This document shows, piece after piece, positions 25,974 to 34,969 of a stretch of DNA of 64,000 nucleotides. Source of the stretch: Paracoccaceae bacterium (lineage in GTDB: Bacteria > Pseudomonadota > Alphaproteobacteria > Rhodobacterales > Rhodobacteraceae); NCBI GenBank assembly GCA_018222585.1, contig JAAFAB010000002.1, forward strand, positions 124,001 to 188,000, written 5' to 3'. The position numbers and the translations under genes are program-made. Numbering within the stretch: the first letter of the stretch is position 1; every line of letters begins with the position of its first letter. The notes under the pieces are model-generated. The model was not told where the DNA came from. It did not search any database and saw only the letters and a list, made by a program, of their open reading frames with translations.

Positions 25974-27149
25974 CTAGAGACGGTTCAGCAGCGCCGCCGT
26001 CGGCCAGCCATCCACCGGCAGCCCCAGCTCGGACTGCACGGCGCGCACCGCGGCGCGGGTGCCGGCGCCGAGGATGCCGTCGATCTCGCCCACGTCGTGA
26101 CCACGGGTGGCCAGCTTCTGTTGCAGCTTCTTCATCTGCGCGCCCTCGAGGCCCGGCGCGGGGGTGCCGGGATCGAAGATTGGCGCACCCTCCAGCCGGG
26201 TGGCGAAATAGGCCGCGGTCAGCACGTAGGTAAAGCTCTGGTTCCACTCGAAGAGCACCGAGAAGTTCGGGTAGGCGAGGAAGGCCGGACCGTCCTTGCC
26301 CTGCGGCAGGATCAGCGAGGCGGGCTGGCTGCCCTGCCATTGGCCGGAGCGCGGCGAAAGGCCGAGCGCCTGCCAGTCGCCGGGCGCGAGGCGGGTGGCA
26401 AGGCCGGCCCGCGACCAGTCCATCTCGGCGGGCAGGATGACCTCCTGCAGCCAGGGTTGGCCCGGCGCCCAGCCGAGCGAGCGCAGCATCTTCGCCCCGG
26501 ACATCAGCGCATCAGGGGCCGAGGTCTTCAGCCGCACATGGCCGTCCCCGTCTCCGTCGACGCCGTTTTCCAGGATGTCGGCAGGCAGCATCTGCACCTG
26601 GCCAATCTCTCCGGCCCAGGCGCCGGTGGTGGTGGCCGGGTCGAAATCGCCATGCGCGTAGAGCTCCAGCGCGGCGAAGACCTGGGGGCGGAACAGCTCG
26701 GGCCGGCGGCAGTCATGGGCCAGCGTCACCAGCGCGTTCAGCGTGTTGAAGTCGCCCTGGAAACTGCCGAAATCGGTCTCGAAGGCCCAGAAGGCCAGCA
26801 GGATGCCGCGCGGCACGCCCATCTCGCGCTCGATCCGTCCGAAGGTGCCCGCGTATTGCGCCCGGTGCGCCTTGCCGTTGTCGATGCGGTTCTGCGAGAT
26901 CAGACGCCGCGCAAAGCTGGTGAAGTCGAGCTGGAACACCCCCTGCTTGCGGTCCGCCTTGATCACCGCCGGGTCGCGGCGGACGGAAGCAAAGAACGCC
27001 TCCACCCGGGCCGGGGCATGGCCACGCGCGACGGCCTCGGACTTCATCGCCTCGACGAAGGCCGGGAAGGCGCCGCCGCAGCTCTGGGCGAGGGTGGGCA
27101 GCGGGGCTGTCAGCAGGGCGAGGGGCAGAAGCGCGTGGCGAAACATCAT
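25974..27149 (-). CDS. lytic murein transglycosylase (MltB family) with peptidoglycan-binding domain
   Basis: The 391-residue exported enzyme cleaves peptidoglycan, forming 1,6-anhydro-muramyl ends. A signal peptide (residues 1-21, ending TLAQ) is followed by the SLT_2/MltB catalytic domain. The probable catalytic Glu124 is in AFWAFETDFGSF, with GEIGQVQMLPADILENGVDG further on. Residues about 333-391 (QMKKLQQKLATRGHDVGEID) are a PG_binding_1 domain. No lipobox is present, so it should be periplasmic and soluble. Confidence 0.92.
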   Translation of the reverse strand: MMFRHALLPLALLTAPLPTLAQSCGGAFPAFVEAMKSEAVARGHAPARVEAFFASVRRDPAVIKADRKQGVFQLDFTSFARRLISQNRIDNGKAHRAQYAGTFGRIEREMGVPRGILLAFWAFETDFGSFQGDFNTLNALVTLAHDCRRPELFRPQVFAALELYAHGDFDPATTTGAWAGEIGQVQMLPADILENGVDGDGDGHVRLKTSAPDALMSGAKMLRSLGWAPGQPWLQEVILPAEMDWSRAGLATRLAPGDWQALGLSPRSGQWQGSQPASLILPQGKDGPAFLAYPNFSVLFEWNQSFTYVLTAAYFATRLEGAPIFDPGTPAPGLEGAQMKKLQQKLATRGHDVGEIDGILGAGTRAAVRAVQSELGLPVDGWPTAALLNRL

Positions 27150-27209
27150 GTCGTCCTTTCAGTGTCGCGGGCAGCCTAGCAGGGCAGACCCGACAGGCAA
27201 TGCCCCCGC

Positions 27210-28118
27210 TCAGAGGGCCGCGAGCAGCAGGCAGGCAGCCAGCAGCGCCCCCCAGAGGCGCCAGAGCCAGGTGCAGGCGGCCTCGATCCGGCCCGGGCCG
27301 GGGTGGCGATTGCCGGCGGGGTGGACGAAGGGATAGTCGCGGATCTGCCCGTCGTAGCTGCGCGGCCCCGAGAGCGCGACATCCAGCGCCCGGGCCATCG
27401 CCGCCTCGGGCCAGCCGGCATTGGGCGAGCGGTGGCGGCGGGCCTCGGCCACGATCGCCGACCAGTCCGACAGCCGCCCCGAGAGCGCCGCCAGCGCCAG
27501 CGCGGTCAGCCGGGCGGGGATCAGGTTCAGCAGGTCATCCAGCCGGGCGGCGGCCCAGCCGAAGTCTTCGTGCCGGGGGGTGCGGTAGCCGATCATGGAA
27601 TCGGCGGTATTGACCAGCTTGTAGACCAGCATCCCGGGCAGGCCGGCGACCAGGAACCAGAAGGCCGGCGCCATGACCCCGTCCGAGGCGTTCTCGGCGC
27701 CGCTCTCGATGGCGGCGCGGGCCATGTCGGCGGGCTGCATGGCCGAGGTATCGCGGCTGACGATGCGGGCCACGGCGCGGCGCCCCTCGCCCGGCGACAT
27801 CCGCAGGCCAAGCGCCACGGCGCGCACATGTTGCACCAGCGAGCGCTGCGCCAGCAGCACGGCGGCCACCAGCACCTGCGCCAGCCAGCCGAACAGCGCG
27901 ATGAACCACCCCAGCCCCCAGCCCAGCAGGACCAGCCCGGCGACCAGGAGGATACCTTTCAGGCGGCGCCCCTCGCCTGTGTTCAGCCGCGCATCGGCGG
28001 CGCCGATCAGCCGCCCGGCCAGAACGGCGGGATGGGGCAGGCGATCCCACAGCCAGCGCGGTTCGCCGAAACAGGCATCCAGCAACAGGGCGAGGGCCAG
28101 CATTAGGGCGGTGCTCAT
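27210..28118 (-). CDS. cobD: adenosylcobinamide-phosphate synthase (CobD/CbiB)
   Basis: This 302-residue inner-membrane protein joins aminopropanol phosphate to adenosylcobyric acid in cobalamin synthesis. Family landmarks are [20 protein letters not shown] at the start, [20 protein letters not shown] and [17 protein letters not shown]. The end is hydrophobic. Its start overlaps by 4 bp the stop of the threonine-phosphate decarboxylase gene, which supplies its substrate. Note the E. coli name for this enzyme is CbiB. Confidence 0.95.
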   Translation of the reverse strand: MSTALMLALALLLDACFGEPRWLWDRLPHPAVLAGRLIGAADARLNTGEGRRLKGILLVAGLVLLGWGLGWFIALFGWLAQVLVAAVLLAQRSLVQHVRAVALGLRMSPGEGRRAVARIVSRDTSAMQPADMARAAIESGAENASDGVMAPAFWFLVAGLPGMLVYKLVNTADSMIGYRTPRHEDFGWAAARLDDLLNLIPARLTALALAALSGRLSDWSAIVAEARRHRSPNAGWPEAAMARALDVALSGPRSYDGQIRDYPFVHPAGNRHPGPGRIEAACTWLWRLWGALLAACLLLAAL

Positions 28119-29050
28119 GACAGCGCCTCTTCCAGCCGTGCCCAGCCCGAGGGGGCGGGCAGCCCGAGGCGGATGGCGTGGCGCGACCAGGGGAAGATGC
28201 GGCTCCAGATATGGTGCCCGGCCAGGTGCTGCTGCATCCGTGCGGCATCGGGCACCTCGTAGAGGCGGAACAGCGCGCTCCCCCCCGACAGGTCCGCCCC
28301 GGCGCCGGTCATCAGCGCATCGAGGCGTGCGGCATCGGCGGTCAGCCGGGCGCGGGTCCGTGTGGCCCAGGCCGGGTCCGAAAGGGCGGCGGTGCCGGCG
28401 GCAAGTGCCGGGCCGGAGACCGCCCAGGGGCCCAGCATCTCGGAGAGCCGTTGCAGCGGCTTCTCGGCGCCGATGACGAAGCCGAGGCGCAGCCCGGCGA
28501 GGCCCCAGAACTTGCCGAAGCTCTTCAGCACCAACAGGTCGAAGCGCGGGCAGAGGCCAACGTGGGACCGTTCGGGCGCCACGTCACAGAAGCTTTCGTC
28601 GATGACGGTCAGGCCGTGCGGCGCGGGCGCCGGATGGAAGGCGCCCGTCGGGTTGTTGGGATGCACCAGCACCAGGCCACGCGCCGGCCCCTCCGCGCGG
28701 ACCTGCCAGCGGTGGCGCTCGAAGGCGGCGGCGTGCTCGTTGTAGGTCGGGCCGGGGATCTCGACGCTGGCGGGGGGGGCCAGGCGGGGGATCTGGGCGA
28801 TGGCCGCCGAGGCGCCGGGCACGGGCAGGATGGCGGCCTCTTCGGGGACATTCCAGAAGCGGCGGGCGGCGTCGATCAGCGCGGCCCGGGCGCCCGCGTC
28901 GGGCAGGGCGGTCCAGGCTTCGGGCGGCAGGTCGGGCAGCGGGTAGGGCACCGGGTTGATGCCGGTCGAAAGGTCCAGCCAGTCGGCGCGGCTGCCCGCG
29001 AAGCGGGCGCGCGCGGCATCGAGGTCTCCGCCGTGGTCCCGCGCGGTCAT
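28115..29050 (-). CDS. cobC: threonine-phosphate decarboxylase (CobC, PLP-dependent)
   Basis: A 311-residue class I/II aminotransferase-fold enzyme that makes (R)-1-amino-2-propanol O-phosphate for the cobalamin side chain. [11 protein letters not shown] and the PLP-contacting VIDESF are present. The Schiff-base lysine is in [16 protein letters not shown] (about residue 180). At 311 residues it is shorter than HisC, as CobC proteins are. The gene overlaps cobD. I saw no cobalamin riboswitch in the 264 bp upstream, so control must differ from many cob operons. Confidence 0.92.
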   Translation of the reverse strand: MTARDHGGDLDAARARFAGSRADWLDLSTGINPVPYPLPDLPPEAWTALPDAGARAALIDAARRFWNVPEEAAILPVPGASAAIAQIPRLAPPASVEIPGPTYNEHAAAFERHRWQVRAEGPARGLVLVHPNNPTGAFHPAPAPHGLTVIDESFCDVAPERSHVGLCPRFDLLVLKSFGKFWGLAGLRLGFVIGAEKPLQRLSEMLGPWAVSGPALAAGTAALSDPAWATRTRARLTADAARLDALMTGAGADLSGGSALFRLYEVPDAARMQQHLAGHHIWSRIFPWSRHAIRLGLPAPSGWARLEEALS

Positions 29051-29159
29051 GCGGAAGCTCCCGGCAGGCTCGGGCGGCGGGGCGGGGGCGAAAAGGGCAT
29101 GGTCATCGGTCTATCGAAGGGCTGACTGCGTTCCGGCCCTTTCACCACAGGCGGCGCCA

Positions 29160-29175
29160 TTTGCCAAACGGCAAA
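29160..29175. promoter_or_regulatory. 16-bp dyad TTTGCC-AAAC-GGCAAA
   Basis: A perfect 6-bp inverted repeat with a 4-bp spacer between the divergent cobC and receiver-protein genes (110 bp from cobC, 140 bp from the receiver gene). It looks like a repressor or activator site, but the cognate protein is unknown. Confidence 0.45.
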
Positions 29176-29249
29176 CAGCCGCCGGGCGCTGTCGGCGGTT
29201 TCGGCGGCAGGATGCTCGGCCATGGGATGTGGCGCTGAAACCGGGCCAG

Positions 29250-29261
29250 TTGGTTAACCAA
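29250..29261. promoter_or_regulatory. 12-bp palindrome TTGGTTAACCAA
   Basis: A perfect palindrome 54 bp before the receiver-protein start, followed by AT-richer DNA (GTTAACACTTTCTTAG) that may contain the promoter. It could be an operator or part of the core promoter. Confidence 0.35.
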
Positions 29262-29314
29262 TACCTACCGGCGTTAACACTTTCTTAGCGAATGAACCTC
29301 AGACTTTAGTCGGG

Positions 29315-29848
29315 ATGTCGTATCGAGCCCGGTGCAAGGGGAAGCGCCGGTCGGTCGGGAGCAGTGCTTTGGGAAAAGTTGTCAATATCGCGGGCAAATG
29401 TCCGCATCCGCGTGATGAAATCGCGGAGTGGACGCATGGACCTGTCCATGCCCTGATCGTGGAGAGCGAGCCCAACCTGGGCTGGCTCTGGAAGCGTCAC
29501 CTCGACCGCATGGGCTGCGAGACCTGCCTGGCCCATGGCCAGGACGCCGCCATCGCCTACCTGCAGCGGGTGCCCTTCGACGTGGTGGTCCTGGACCTGG
29601 TGCTGGAACATGGCTCGGCCCTGGCGGTGTCGGACTTTGCCTGTTACCGGCAGCCGGACGCGAAGGTGATCTTCGTCACCAACACTCGCTTCTTCTCGGA
29701 CGGATCGATCTTCCAGCACGCCTGCAACGCCTGCGCGCTGATGCACAGCGATGCCCCGGCCTCGGACCTGGCGGCGCTGGTCGAACATTACGGCAAGGCG
29801 CCGAAGCTGGAGCACGCCGTGCCGGGGGCCCGGCACGGCAGCGAGTGA
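29315..29848 (+). CDS. atypical single-domain response regulator receiver protein
   Basis: The 177-residue protein has a CheY-like fold from residue 44: HALIVESEPNLGWLWKRHLD, a candidate phospho-acceptor Asp94 in VVLDLVLEHGS, then KVIFVTNTRFFSDGS. The pocket residues at the first strand are Glu rather than Asp-Asp. The usual lysine after strand 5 is not apparent (CALMHSDAPASDL). No output domain follows. The first 43 residues look unconserved, so the true start may be further in. No kinase is adjacent. Proteins with the phrase VESEPNLGWLWKRHL seem characteristic of this group, though I know of no function. Confidence 0.75.
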   Translation: MSYRARCKGKRRSVGSSALGKVVNIAGKCPHPRDEIAEWTHGPVHALIVESEPNLGWLWKRHLDRMGCETCLAHGQDAAIAYLQRVPFDVVVLDLVLEHGSALAVSDFACYRQPDAKVIFVTNTRFFSDGSIFQHACNACALMHSDAPASDLAALVEHYGKAPKLEHAVPGARHGSE

Positions 29849-29851
29849 GGC

Positions 29852-30826
29852 TCAGCCGCGACCGTGCGGCGCCAGCAGGTCGAGGTCGGGGGTGATCGGC
29901 ACGATGCGATGTGGATTGATCGTGTCGTGGCTGTAGTAGTAATGCCGGGTGATGTGATCGAAGTTCACCGTCCCGGCGACGCCCGGCACCTGGTAGAGTT
30001 CGCGCACGTAGGCCCAGGTGTTCGGGTAATCGACGATCCGCTTCAGGTTGCACTTGAAATGCGTGTGATAGACCTTGTCGAAGCGGATCAGGGTGGTGAA
30101 CAAACGCCAGTCCGCTTCGGTCAGCTGATCGCCGGCGAGGTAGCGGTTTTCCGACAGCAGGCCCTCGATCCACTCCAGCGAATCGAAGAGAGGCCGGACC
30201 GCCGCGTCATAGGCCCGCTGGCTGGTGGCGAACCCGGCCTTGTAGACGCCGTTGTTGACGGTGTCGTAGATGCGGTCGTTGATCTCGTCGATGCGCGGCA
30301 GCAGGCCCTCGGGGGCGTAGTCGTCACTGTTGCCGGTGATGCCGTCGAAGGCACTGTTGAACATGCGGATGATTTCGGCGCTTTCGTTCGACACGATCTG
30401 TCCGGTCTGGCGGTCCCAGAGCACCGGCACGGTGACGCGGGTGGTCACGCCGGGTTCGGACTTCAGGTAGACCTCGCGCAGGGTGCGGAAGCCGAAGAGG
30501 TCGTCGCCGGTGGCGCCGTCGAAGTCGGTGCTGAATTCCCAGCCTTCCGACAGCATGTCAGGATGCACGACCGAGACGCTGATGTGGTCTTCGAGGCCCT
30601 TCAGGGCTCGGAAGATCAGCGTCCGGTGGGCCCATGGACAGGCGTAGGAGACATAGAGGTGATAGCGACCGCTCTCGGCCCGGAACCCGCCCTTGCCGCT
30701 GGGACCGGCGCTGCCGTCGGCCGTCACCCAGTTGCGGAACTGCGAGGCCTGGCGCTGGAAGGCGCCGCCTGTGCTCTTGGTGTCATACCACTTGTCCTGC
30801 CATTCTCCGTCGACGAGCAGACCCAT
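29852..30826 (-). CDS. glutathionyl-hydroquinone reductase (Xi-class GST, YqjG/PcpF type)
   Basis: This 324-residue Xi-class glutathione transferase reduces glutathionyl-hydroquinones, protecting against quinone stress. The catalytic Cys63 is in SYACPWAHRTLIFRALKG; the C-terminal helical domain has RYLAGDQLTEADWRLFTTLI and DHITRHYYYSHDTINP, both family signatures. The ATG at 30826 follows GGGAGGG. An open frame upstream is not part of it. The gene ends 3 bp from the stop of the convergent receiver gene. Confidence 0.94.
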   Translation of the reverse strand: MGLLVDGEWQDKWYDTKSTGGAFQRQASQFRNWVTADGSAGPSGKGGFRAESGRYHLYVSYACPWAHRTLIFRALKGLEDHISVSVVHPDMLSEGWEFSTDFDGATGDDLFGFRTLREVYLKSEPGVTTRVTVPVLWDRQTGQIVSNESAEIIRMFNSAFDGITGNSDDYAPEGLLPRIDEINDRIYDTVNNGVYKAGFATSQRAYDAAVRPLFDSLEWIEGLLSENRYLAGDQLTEADWRLFTTLIRFDKVYHTHFKCNLKRIVDYPNTWAYVRELYQVPGVAGTVNFDHITRHYYYSHDTINPHRIVPITPDLDLLAPHGRG

Positions 30827-31078
30827 TGTGCCCTCCCTGATTGCATGGCCCGAGTGCGGGCGTCGGGAAACAGGTAGCCGTACGGAGGGTTTCGGCAAAC
30901 AGCCATGTCTGCGCAAGCATGGTGCATAGGTGCACAGGGCTTTCGGGAACAGAAGGGTGTTGCGCGAAAACAAGGGGATCGCATTTGCCCTGTCCCCTTT
31001 TTTCCGCATTGGTTAACTTGACGGCAACGACTCTCGGATCATCTTCCGGGAGAGCTGAGCGGGGAGCTTCGGACTCAC

Positions 31079-31435
31079 ATGACGACCTTTCTTCCGAAAG
31101 AGCTTGAGGAGGGCCTGCAACAGGCCCGCAAGTATCGTGCCCGCAAGGCCAGCCGCCTGCGGATCGAGGCCGACGGTCAGAGCTTTCCGGTGCTGACCCG
31201 CTGGGAGAACGGCTTTTCCGTCGATGCAGAGGACGTGCCGCCGCTGCGCGGTCACGTCGAGCTGTTCGAGGGCAGCCGGTTTCTGGCGACCTGCCTGATC
31301 ATCGCTTCGGAACAGCAGGGCGGAGAAATGCGCTACGAGTTCAAGCGCGCCACGCCGGCGCGGGACAGCGCGCCGCTGGATTTCCAGAAGGACGTGGATG
31401 CGCCTGTGGCCCTGCTGGGACCCGCCGCCGACTGA
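31079..31435 (+). CDS. conserved hypothetical protein (118 aa)
   Basis: A soluble, charged protein: MTTFLPKELEEGLQQARKYR, then PVLTRWENGFSVDAEDVPPL and HVELFEGSRFLATCLIIASE. Proteins of the same plan (an Arg/Lys-rich start, then a small beta domain ending MRYEFKRATP) seem widespread in Rhodobacterales, with no known function. The fold is reminiscent of PilZ-like barrels, but the RxxxR and DxSxxG motifs are not present, so I do not assign it. The coding quality is good. Confidence 0.75.
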   Translation: MTTFLPKELEEGLQQARKYRARKASRLRIEADGQSFPVLTRWENGFSVDAEDVPPLRGHVELFEGSRFLATCLIIASEQQGGEMRYEFKRATPARDSAPLDFQKDVDAPVALLGPAAD

Positions 31436-31799
31436 CCTGATCGCGCCCGGACCCGGGCGGATCTGCCTGCCCGCCGTCCGTGGGGGCCGTCTGATGCGCC
31501 TGTTCGCGCGCGGGCCGGGCAGGGCGGTCGCCGTCCGTGCCGGCCCTATCAGTTTCTCTTCCGCTACGCGGCGGCGCCTGGCGTGGCGGGAGGCCCGCAG
31601 AATCCTGGAAAATGATCGTCGTTGGTCGTATCGCGGATTTGACACGGCGCGACCTGCCTTGCATCCTGCTGGCGAGTGACGCCCCGCCAGGTGTCCGGTT
31701 CCGACCCGGAGGTAGAGGTCGGAAAGCAGGAAGGGGACGCCACGAAACCCTCCTGTGCCGGAGACCGTCCTTCGGGGCGCGCCTTATGGGAGGATTGAC
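31436..31799 (+). other. 364-bp intergenic region before the TRAP operon
   Basis: No convincing gene. A possible -35 element TTGACA at 31639-31644 with CATCCT 17 bp later (31662-31667) could be a promoter for the downstream transporter genes. The good Shine-Dalgarno sequence GGGAGGA is at 31787-31793. Several short GC-rich inverted repeats are present, but none that I can interpret. Confidence 0.4.
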
Positions 31800-32837
31800 A
31801 TGACCATGATGAAAACGGCCCTGCGGGGACTGACCGCCGCCGCCATGCTGGCCGGCACGGCCGTTGCGGGCCATGCGCAGGACGTGACGCTGAAGATGCA
31901 TTACTTCCTGCCCGCGCAGGCCATCGTGCCGAAGATGGCGCTGAGCGCCTGGGCCGACAAGGTCGAGACCGAGAGCGACGGCCGCATCAAGATCCAGCAG
32001 TTCCCCGCAATGCAGCTTGGCGGCACCCCGCCCGAACTGGCCGACCAGGTGATCGACGGCGTCGCCGATATCATCTGGACCCTGCCGGGCTACACCCCCG
32101 GCCGCTTCCCCTCGACCGAGGTCTTCGAACTGCCCTTCATCGCGGCCGGCCCCGAGGCGACCTCCAAGGCGTTCTGGGAGTTTACCGAAAGCAACATGAT
32201 GGACACCGAGTTCGAGGGCATCAAGGTGCTGGGCCTCTGGGTCCATGGCCCCGGCGTGATCCACTCGGATGACCCTGTCACCTCGCCCGAGGACCTGAAC
32301 GGCGTCAAGCTGCGCGCGCCGTCGCGGGTGACCAACATGTACTTCGGTCGCCTCGGCGCGACGCCGATCGGGATGCCGGTTCCGGCCGTGCCCGAGGCGC
32401 TGTCGAAGGGCGTGATCGACGCCACCGTGATCCCGTGGGAGGTCACCACCTCGCTGAAGATCTCTGAACTGGTCGGGAACCACACCGAATTCCCGGGGGA
32501 AACCCTCTATGTCGCGACCATGTTCATGGGCATGAACCAGGCCAAGTATGACGCCCTGCCCGATGACCTGAAGGCGGTGATCGACAACAACTCGGGCCTC
32601 GAATTCTCGGGCTTCGCCGGCGAGGTCATGGCCGAGGGTGACAAGGTCGGGCGCCAGATCGCCGTCGATGCCGGCAACAACATCATCGAGCTGACCCCCG
32701 AGCAGATGGCCCCGTGGAAGGCCCCCGCCGCCGAGATCGAGGCGGAGTGGATCGAGGAGATGAACGGGCGTGGACTTGACGGCGCGGCCATGGTCGAAGA
32801 GGCCAAGGCCCTGATCGCCAAGTACAGCGAACAGTAA
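31800..32837 (+). CDS. TRAP transporter substrate-binding protein (DctP type)
   Basis: The 345-residue periplasmic binding protein of a tripartite transporter. A signal peptide (residues 1-26, ending GHAQ) is followed by VTLKMHYFLPAQAIVPKMAL, and GVKLRAPSRVTNMYFGRLGA is the conserved region around the ligand-binding Arg. Such proteins bind carboxylates (C4-dicarboxylates, keto acids and others); the ligand cannot be told from sequence alone. It is the first gene of a three-gene operon with a MarR regulator after it. Confidence 0.93.
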   Translation: MTMMKTALRGLTAAAMLAGTAVAGHAQDVTLKMHYFLPAQAIVPKMALSAWADKVETESDGRIKIQQFPAMQLGGTPPELADQVIDGVADIIWTLPGYTPGRFPSTEVFELPFIAAGPEATSKAFWEFTESNMMDTEFEGIKVLGLWVHGPGVIHSDDPVTSPEDLNGVKLRAPSRVTNMYFGRLGATPIGMPVPAVPEALSKGVIDATVIPWEVTTSLKISELVGNHTEFPGETLYVATMFMGMNQAKYDALPDDLKAVIDNNSGLEFSGFAGEVMAEGDKVGRQIAVDAGNNIIELTPEQMAPWKAPAAEIEAEWIEEMNGRGLDGAAMVEEAKALIAKYSEQ

Positions 32838-32958
32838 CACCCTTCGCATGGCACCCTGGTCGGGGGTGCCGGTTGCGCGGGCGCCGGGAGGCGGGCCCGC
32901 GACTGCCTCAAACCCCGCCCCCGGGTCGCACCCGGGGGCGCCTCCCCGGAGAAAACCC

Positions 32959-33549
32959 TTGCGACTTTATCCACTTTTCCTGTGGCTTGCGCGGATCATG
33001 GCGATCCTCGGCGGGCTGGTCCTGACCGTCCTGGTCCTTCTGACGGTGGTTTCGGTCACCGGGCGGGCGCTGAACGGCCTGCTGCACACGAACTGGGTTG
33101 AAACCCTGGCCGGAGGTCTGGCGACACGCCTGCTGGACGCGGGCCTCGGCCCGATCACCGGCGATTTCGAACTGGTCGAGGCGGGCATCGCCTTCACCAT
33201 CTTCGCCTTCCTGCCGCTGGCGCAGATCACCGGGGCCCATGCCACGGTCGACATCTTCACAACCGCGCTGCCCGAAAGCGTCAACCGCTTCCTGACCGCC
33301 TTCTGGGAAGTGCTCTTCGCCGCCGCCCTGGTGGTCATCGCCTGGCGGCTCTACGAGGGGATGCAGGGCAAGATGCGCTACAATGAGACCACGTTCTTGC
33401 TGCAGTTCCCGGTCTGGTGGGCCTTCGCGGCTTCCTTCGCCGCCGCCTGCGTGGCGGCCGTGGTCGCCAGCTTCACCGCCCTGGCGCGGATTGGCGAGCT
33501 GGTCAGCGGCCGCGTGCTGTTGCCAATGCAGGGGGAGGCGGATCATTGA
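32959..33549 (+). CDS. TRAP transporter small permease (DctQ type)
   Basis: The 196-residue small membrane subunit has four transmembrane helices (about residues 9-32, 65-85, 105-125 and 145-170). The starting segment LRLYPLFLWLARIMAILGGL is typical. I chose the TTG at 32959, which has GGAG 7 bp before it; no ATG fits near the first helix. Its stop overlaps the start of the large permease (TTGA). It forms the membrane part together with DctM. Confidence 0.85.
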   Translation: MRLYPLFLWLARIMAILGGLVLTVLVLLTVVSVTGRALNGLLHTNWVETLAGGLATRLLDAGLGPITGDFELVEAGIAFTIFAFLPLAQITGAHATVDIFTTALPESVNRFLTAFWEVLFAAALVVIAWRLYEGMQGKMRYNETTFLLQFPVWWAFAASFAAACVAAVVASFTALARIGELVSGRVLLPMQGEADH

Positions 33550-34868
33550 GCGATTTTGCCATCGGGATGTGGTCCTTTCCCGTCCTCCTGCTGCTGATCT
33601 TCCTGCGGATGCCGATCGGCCTGGCGATGTTCGCCATGGGCTTCGCCGGTCTCACCTGGGTCTCGGGCGGCACCATCGTGGTGCTGTCCAAGCTGAAGCT
33701 TGAAACCTATTCGACCTTCTCCAGCTACTCGCTGTCGATCGTGCCGATGTTCCTGCTGATGGGCCATTTCGCCACGCTCGGCGGGATGAGCCAGGCGCTG
33801 TTCCGTGCCGCCGAGGCTTTCCTGGGGCATCGGCGTGGCGGCGTGGCCATGGCCGCCGTCGGCGCCTGCGCCGGTTTCGGGGCGATCTGCGGCAGCTCCC
33901 TGGCCACCGCCGCCACGATGAGCCAGGTCGCCCTGCCCGAGCTGAAGCGGCACGGCTACTCGGGCGGTTTCGCCACCGCCACGTTGGCGGCGGGCGGCAC
34001 CCTGGGCATCCTGATACCGCCCTCGGTGATCCTGGTGATCTACGCCATCCTGACCGAACAGAATATCGCCAAGCTGTTCATGGCGGCCTTCGTGCCCGGC
34101 ATCCTGGCCGCTGTCGGCTACATGATCACCATCAACGTCTATGCGCGCCTGCACCCCGAAGCCTCGGGGCACCGCGATCCGATGCCCTGGGCCGAGCGTC
34201 TGCGGGCCCTGGTCGAGGTCTGGCCGGTGCTGCTGGTCTTCCTGGCGGTGGTCGGGGGCATCTACCTCGGCGTCTTCACCCCCACGGAGGGGGCGGCCGT
34301 CGGCGCCTTCGGCACCGGGCTGATCGCCCTGGTCAACGGTGGGCTGCGTGGCCGCGCCTGGTGGGAAAGCTTCTATGCCACCGCGCGCTCGACCGCGATG
34401 ATCTTCTTCATCGTGCTCGGCGCGGGCTTCTACAACGGTTTCCTGGCGCTGACCCAGGTCCCGCAGGAGCTGTCGCTCTGGGTCACCTCGCAGGGGTTCA
34501 GCCCCTGGATGGTGCTGGTGATGATCCTGCTGCTGTACCTCATCATGGGCTGCGTGATGGATTCGCTGTCGATGATCCTGCTGACCATCCCGATCTTCTG
34601 GCCGATCATCTCGGCGCTGGACTTCGGCATGACCACGGAGGAACTGGCGATCTGGTTCGGGATCATCGTGCTGATCGTGGTCGAGGTCGGGCTGATCACG
34701 CCTCCGGTGGGGATGAATCTCTTCGTCATCAACTCGATGGATCGCGCAACGCCGATTTCGCATACTTACCGGGCGGTGATGTATTTTGTCGCCTCGGACA
34801 TCGTGCGGGTGGTGCTGCTGGTGCTCTTTCCGTCCATCTCGTTGTTCCTGCTGAGGATTTTCCACTAG
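33546..34868 (+). CDS. TRAP transporter large permease (DctM type)
   Basis: The 440-residue sodium-coupled membrane subunit has about twelve hydrophobic segments. The conserved SIVPMFLLMGHFATLGGMSQ and PPSVILVIYAILTEQNIAKL are characteristic of DctM. The TTG at 33546 overlaps the DctQ stop and follows GGGGGAGG; an ATG 21 bp further in is the alternative. A terminator follows at 34875. Substrate unknown. Confidence 0.92.
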   Translation: MSDFAIGMWSFPVLLLLIFLRMPIGLAMFAMGFAGLTWVSGGTIVVLSKLKLETYSTFSSYSLSIVPMFLLMGHFATLGGMSQALFRAAEAFLGHRRGGVAMAAVGACAGFGAICGSSLATAATMSQVALPELKRHGYSGGFATATLAAGGTLGILIPPSVILVIYAILTEQNIAKLFMAAFVPGILAAVGYMITINVYARLHPEASGHRDPMPWAERLRALVEVWPVLLVFLAVVGGIYLGVFTPTEGAAVGAFGTGLIALVNGGLRGRAWWESFYATARSTAMIFFIVLGAGFYNGFLALTQVPQELSLWVTSQGFSPWMVLVMILLLYLIMGCVMDSLSMILLTIPIFWPIISALDFGMTTEELAIWFGIIVLIVVEVGLITPPVGMNLFVINSMDRATPISHTYRAVMYFVASDIVRVVLLVLFPSISLFLLRIFH

Positions 34869-34874
34869 ACGCAC

Positions 34875-34914
34875 GCCCCGCCGGGCCCGTGGACGGGTGC
34901 GGCGGGGCTTTCTC
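34875..34914 (+). terminator. terminator of the TRAP operon
   Basis: GCCCCGCCG at 34875-34883 pairs with CGGCGGGGC at 34900-34908, then TTTCT. It begins 6 bp after the large-permease stop and ends 56 bp before the MarR start. Confidence 0.8.
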
Positions 34915-34969
34915 GGGCGGGCGGCTGAGCCTAGGATGGCCTCGTGTGCGTCAATCGCAGGAGGGCATC

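Noticed and set aside
29051-29314. Cobalamin riboswitch searched for upstream of cobC-cobD
   Set aside because: No B12-box-like GCCACTG core or surrounding structure was seen by eye on the minus strand.
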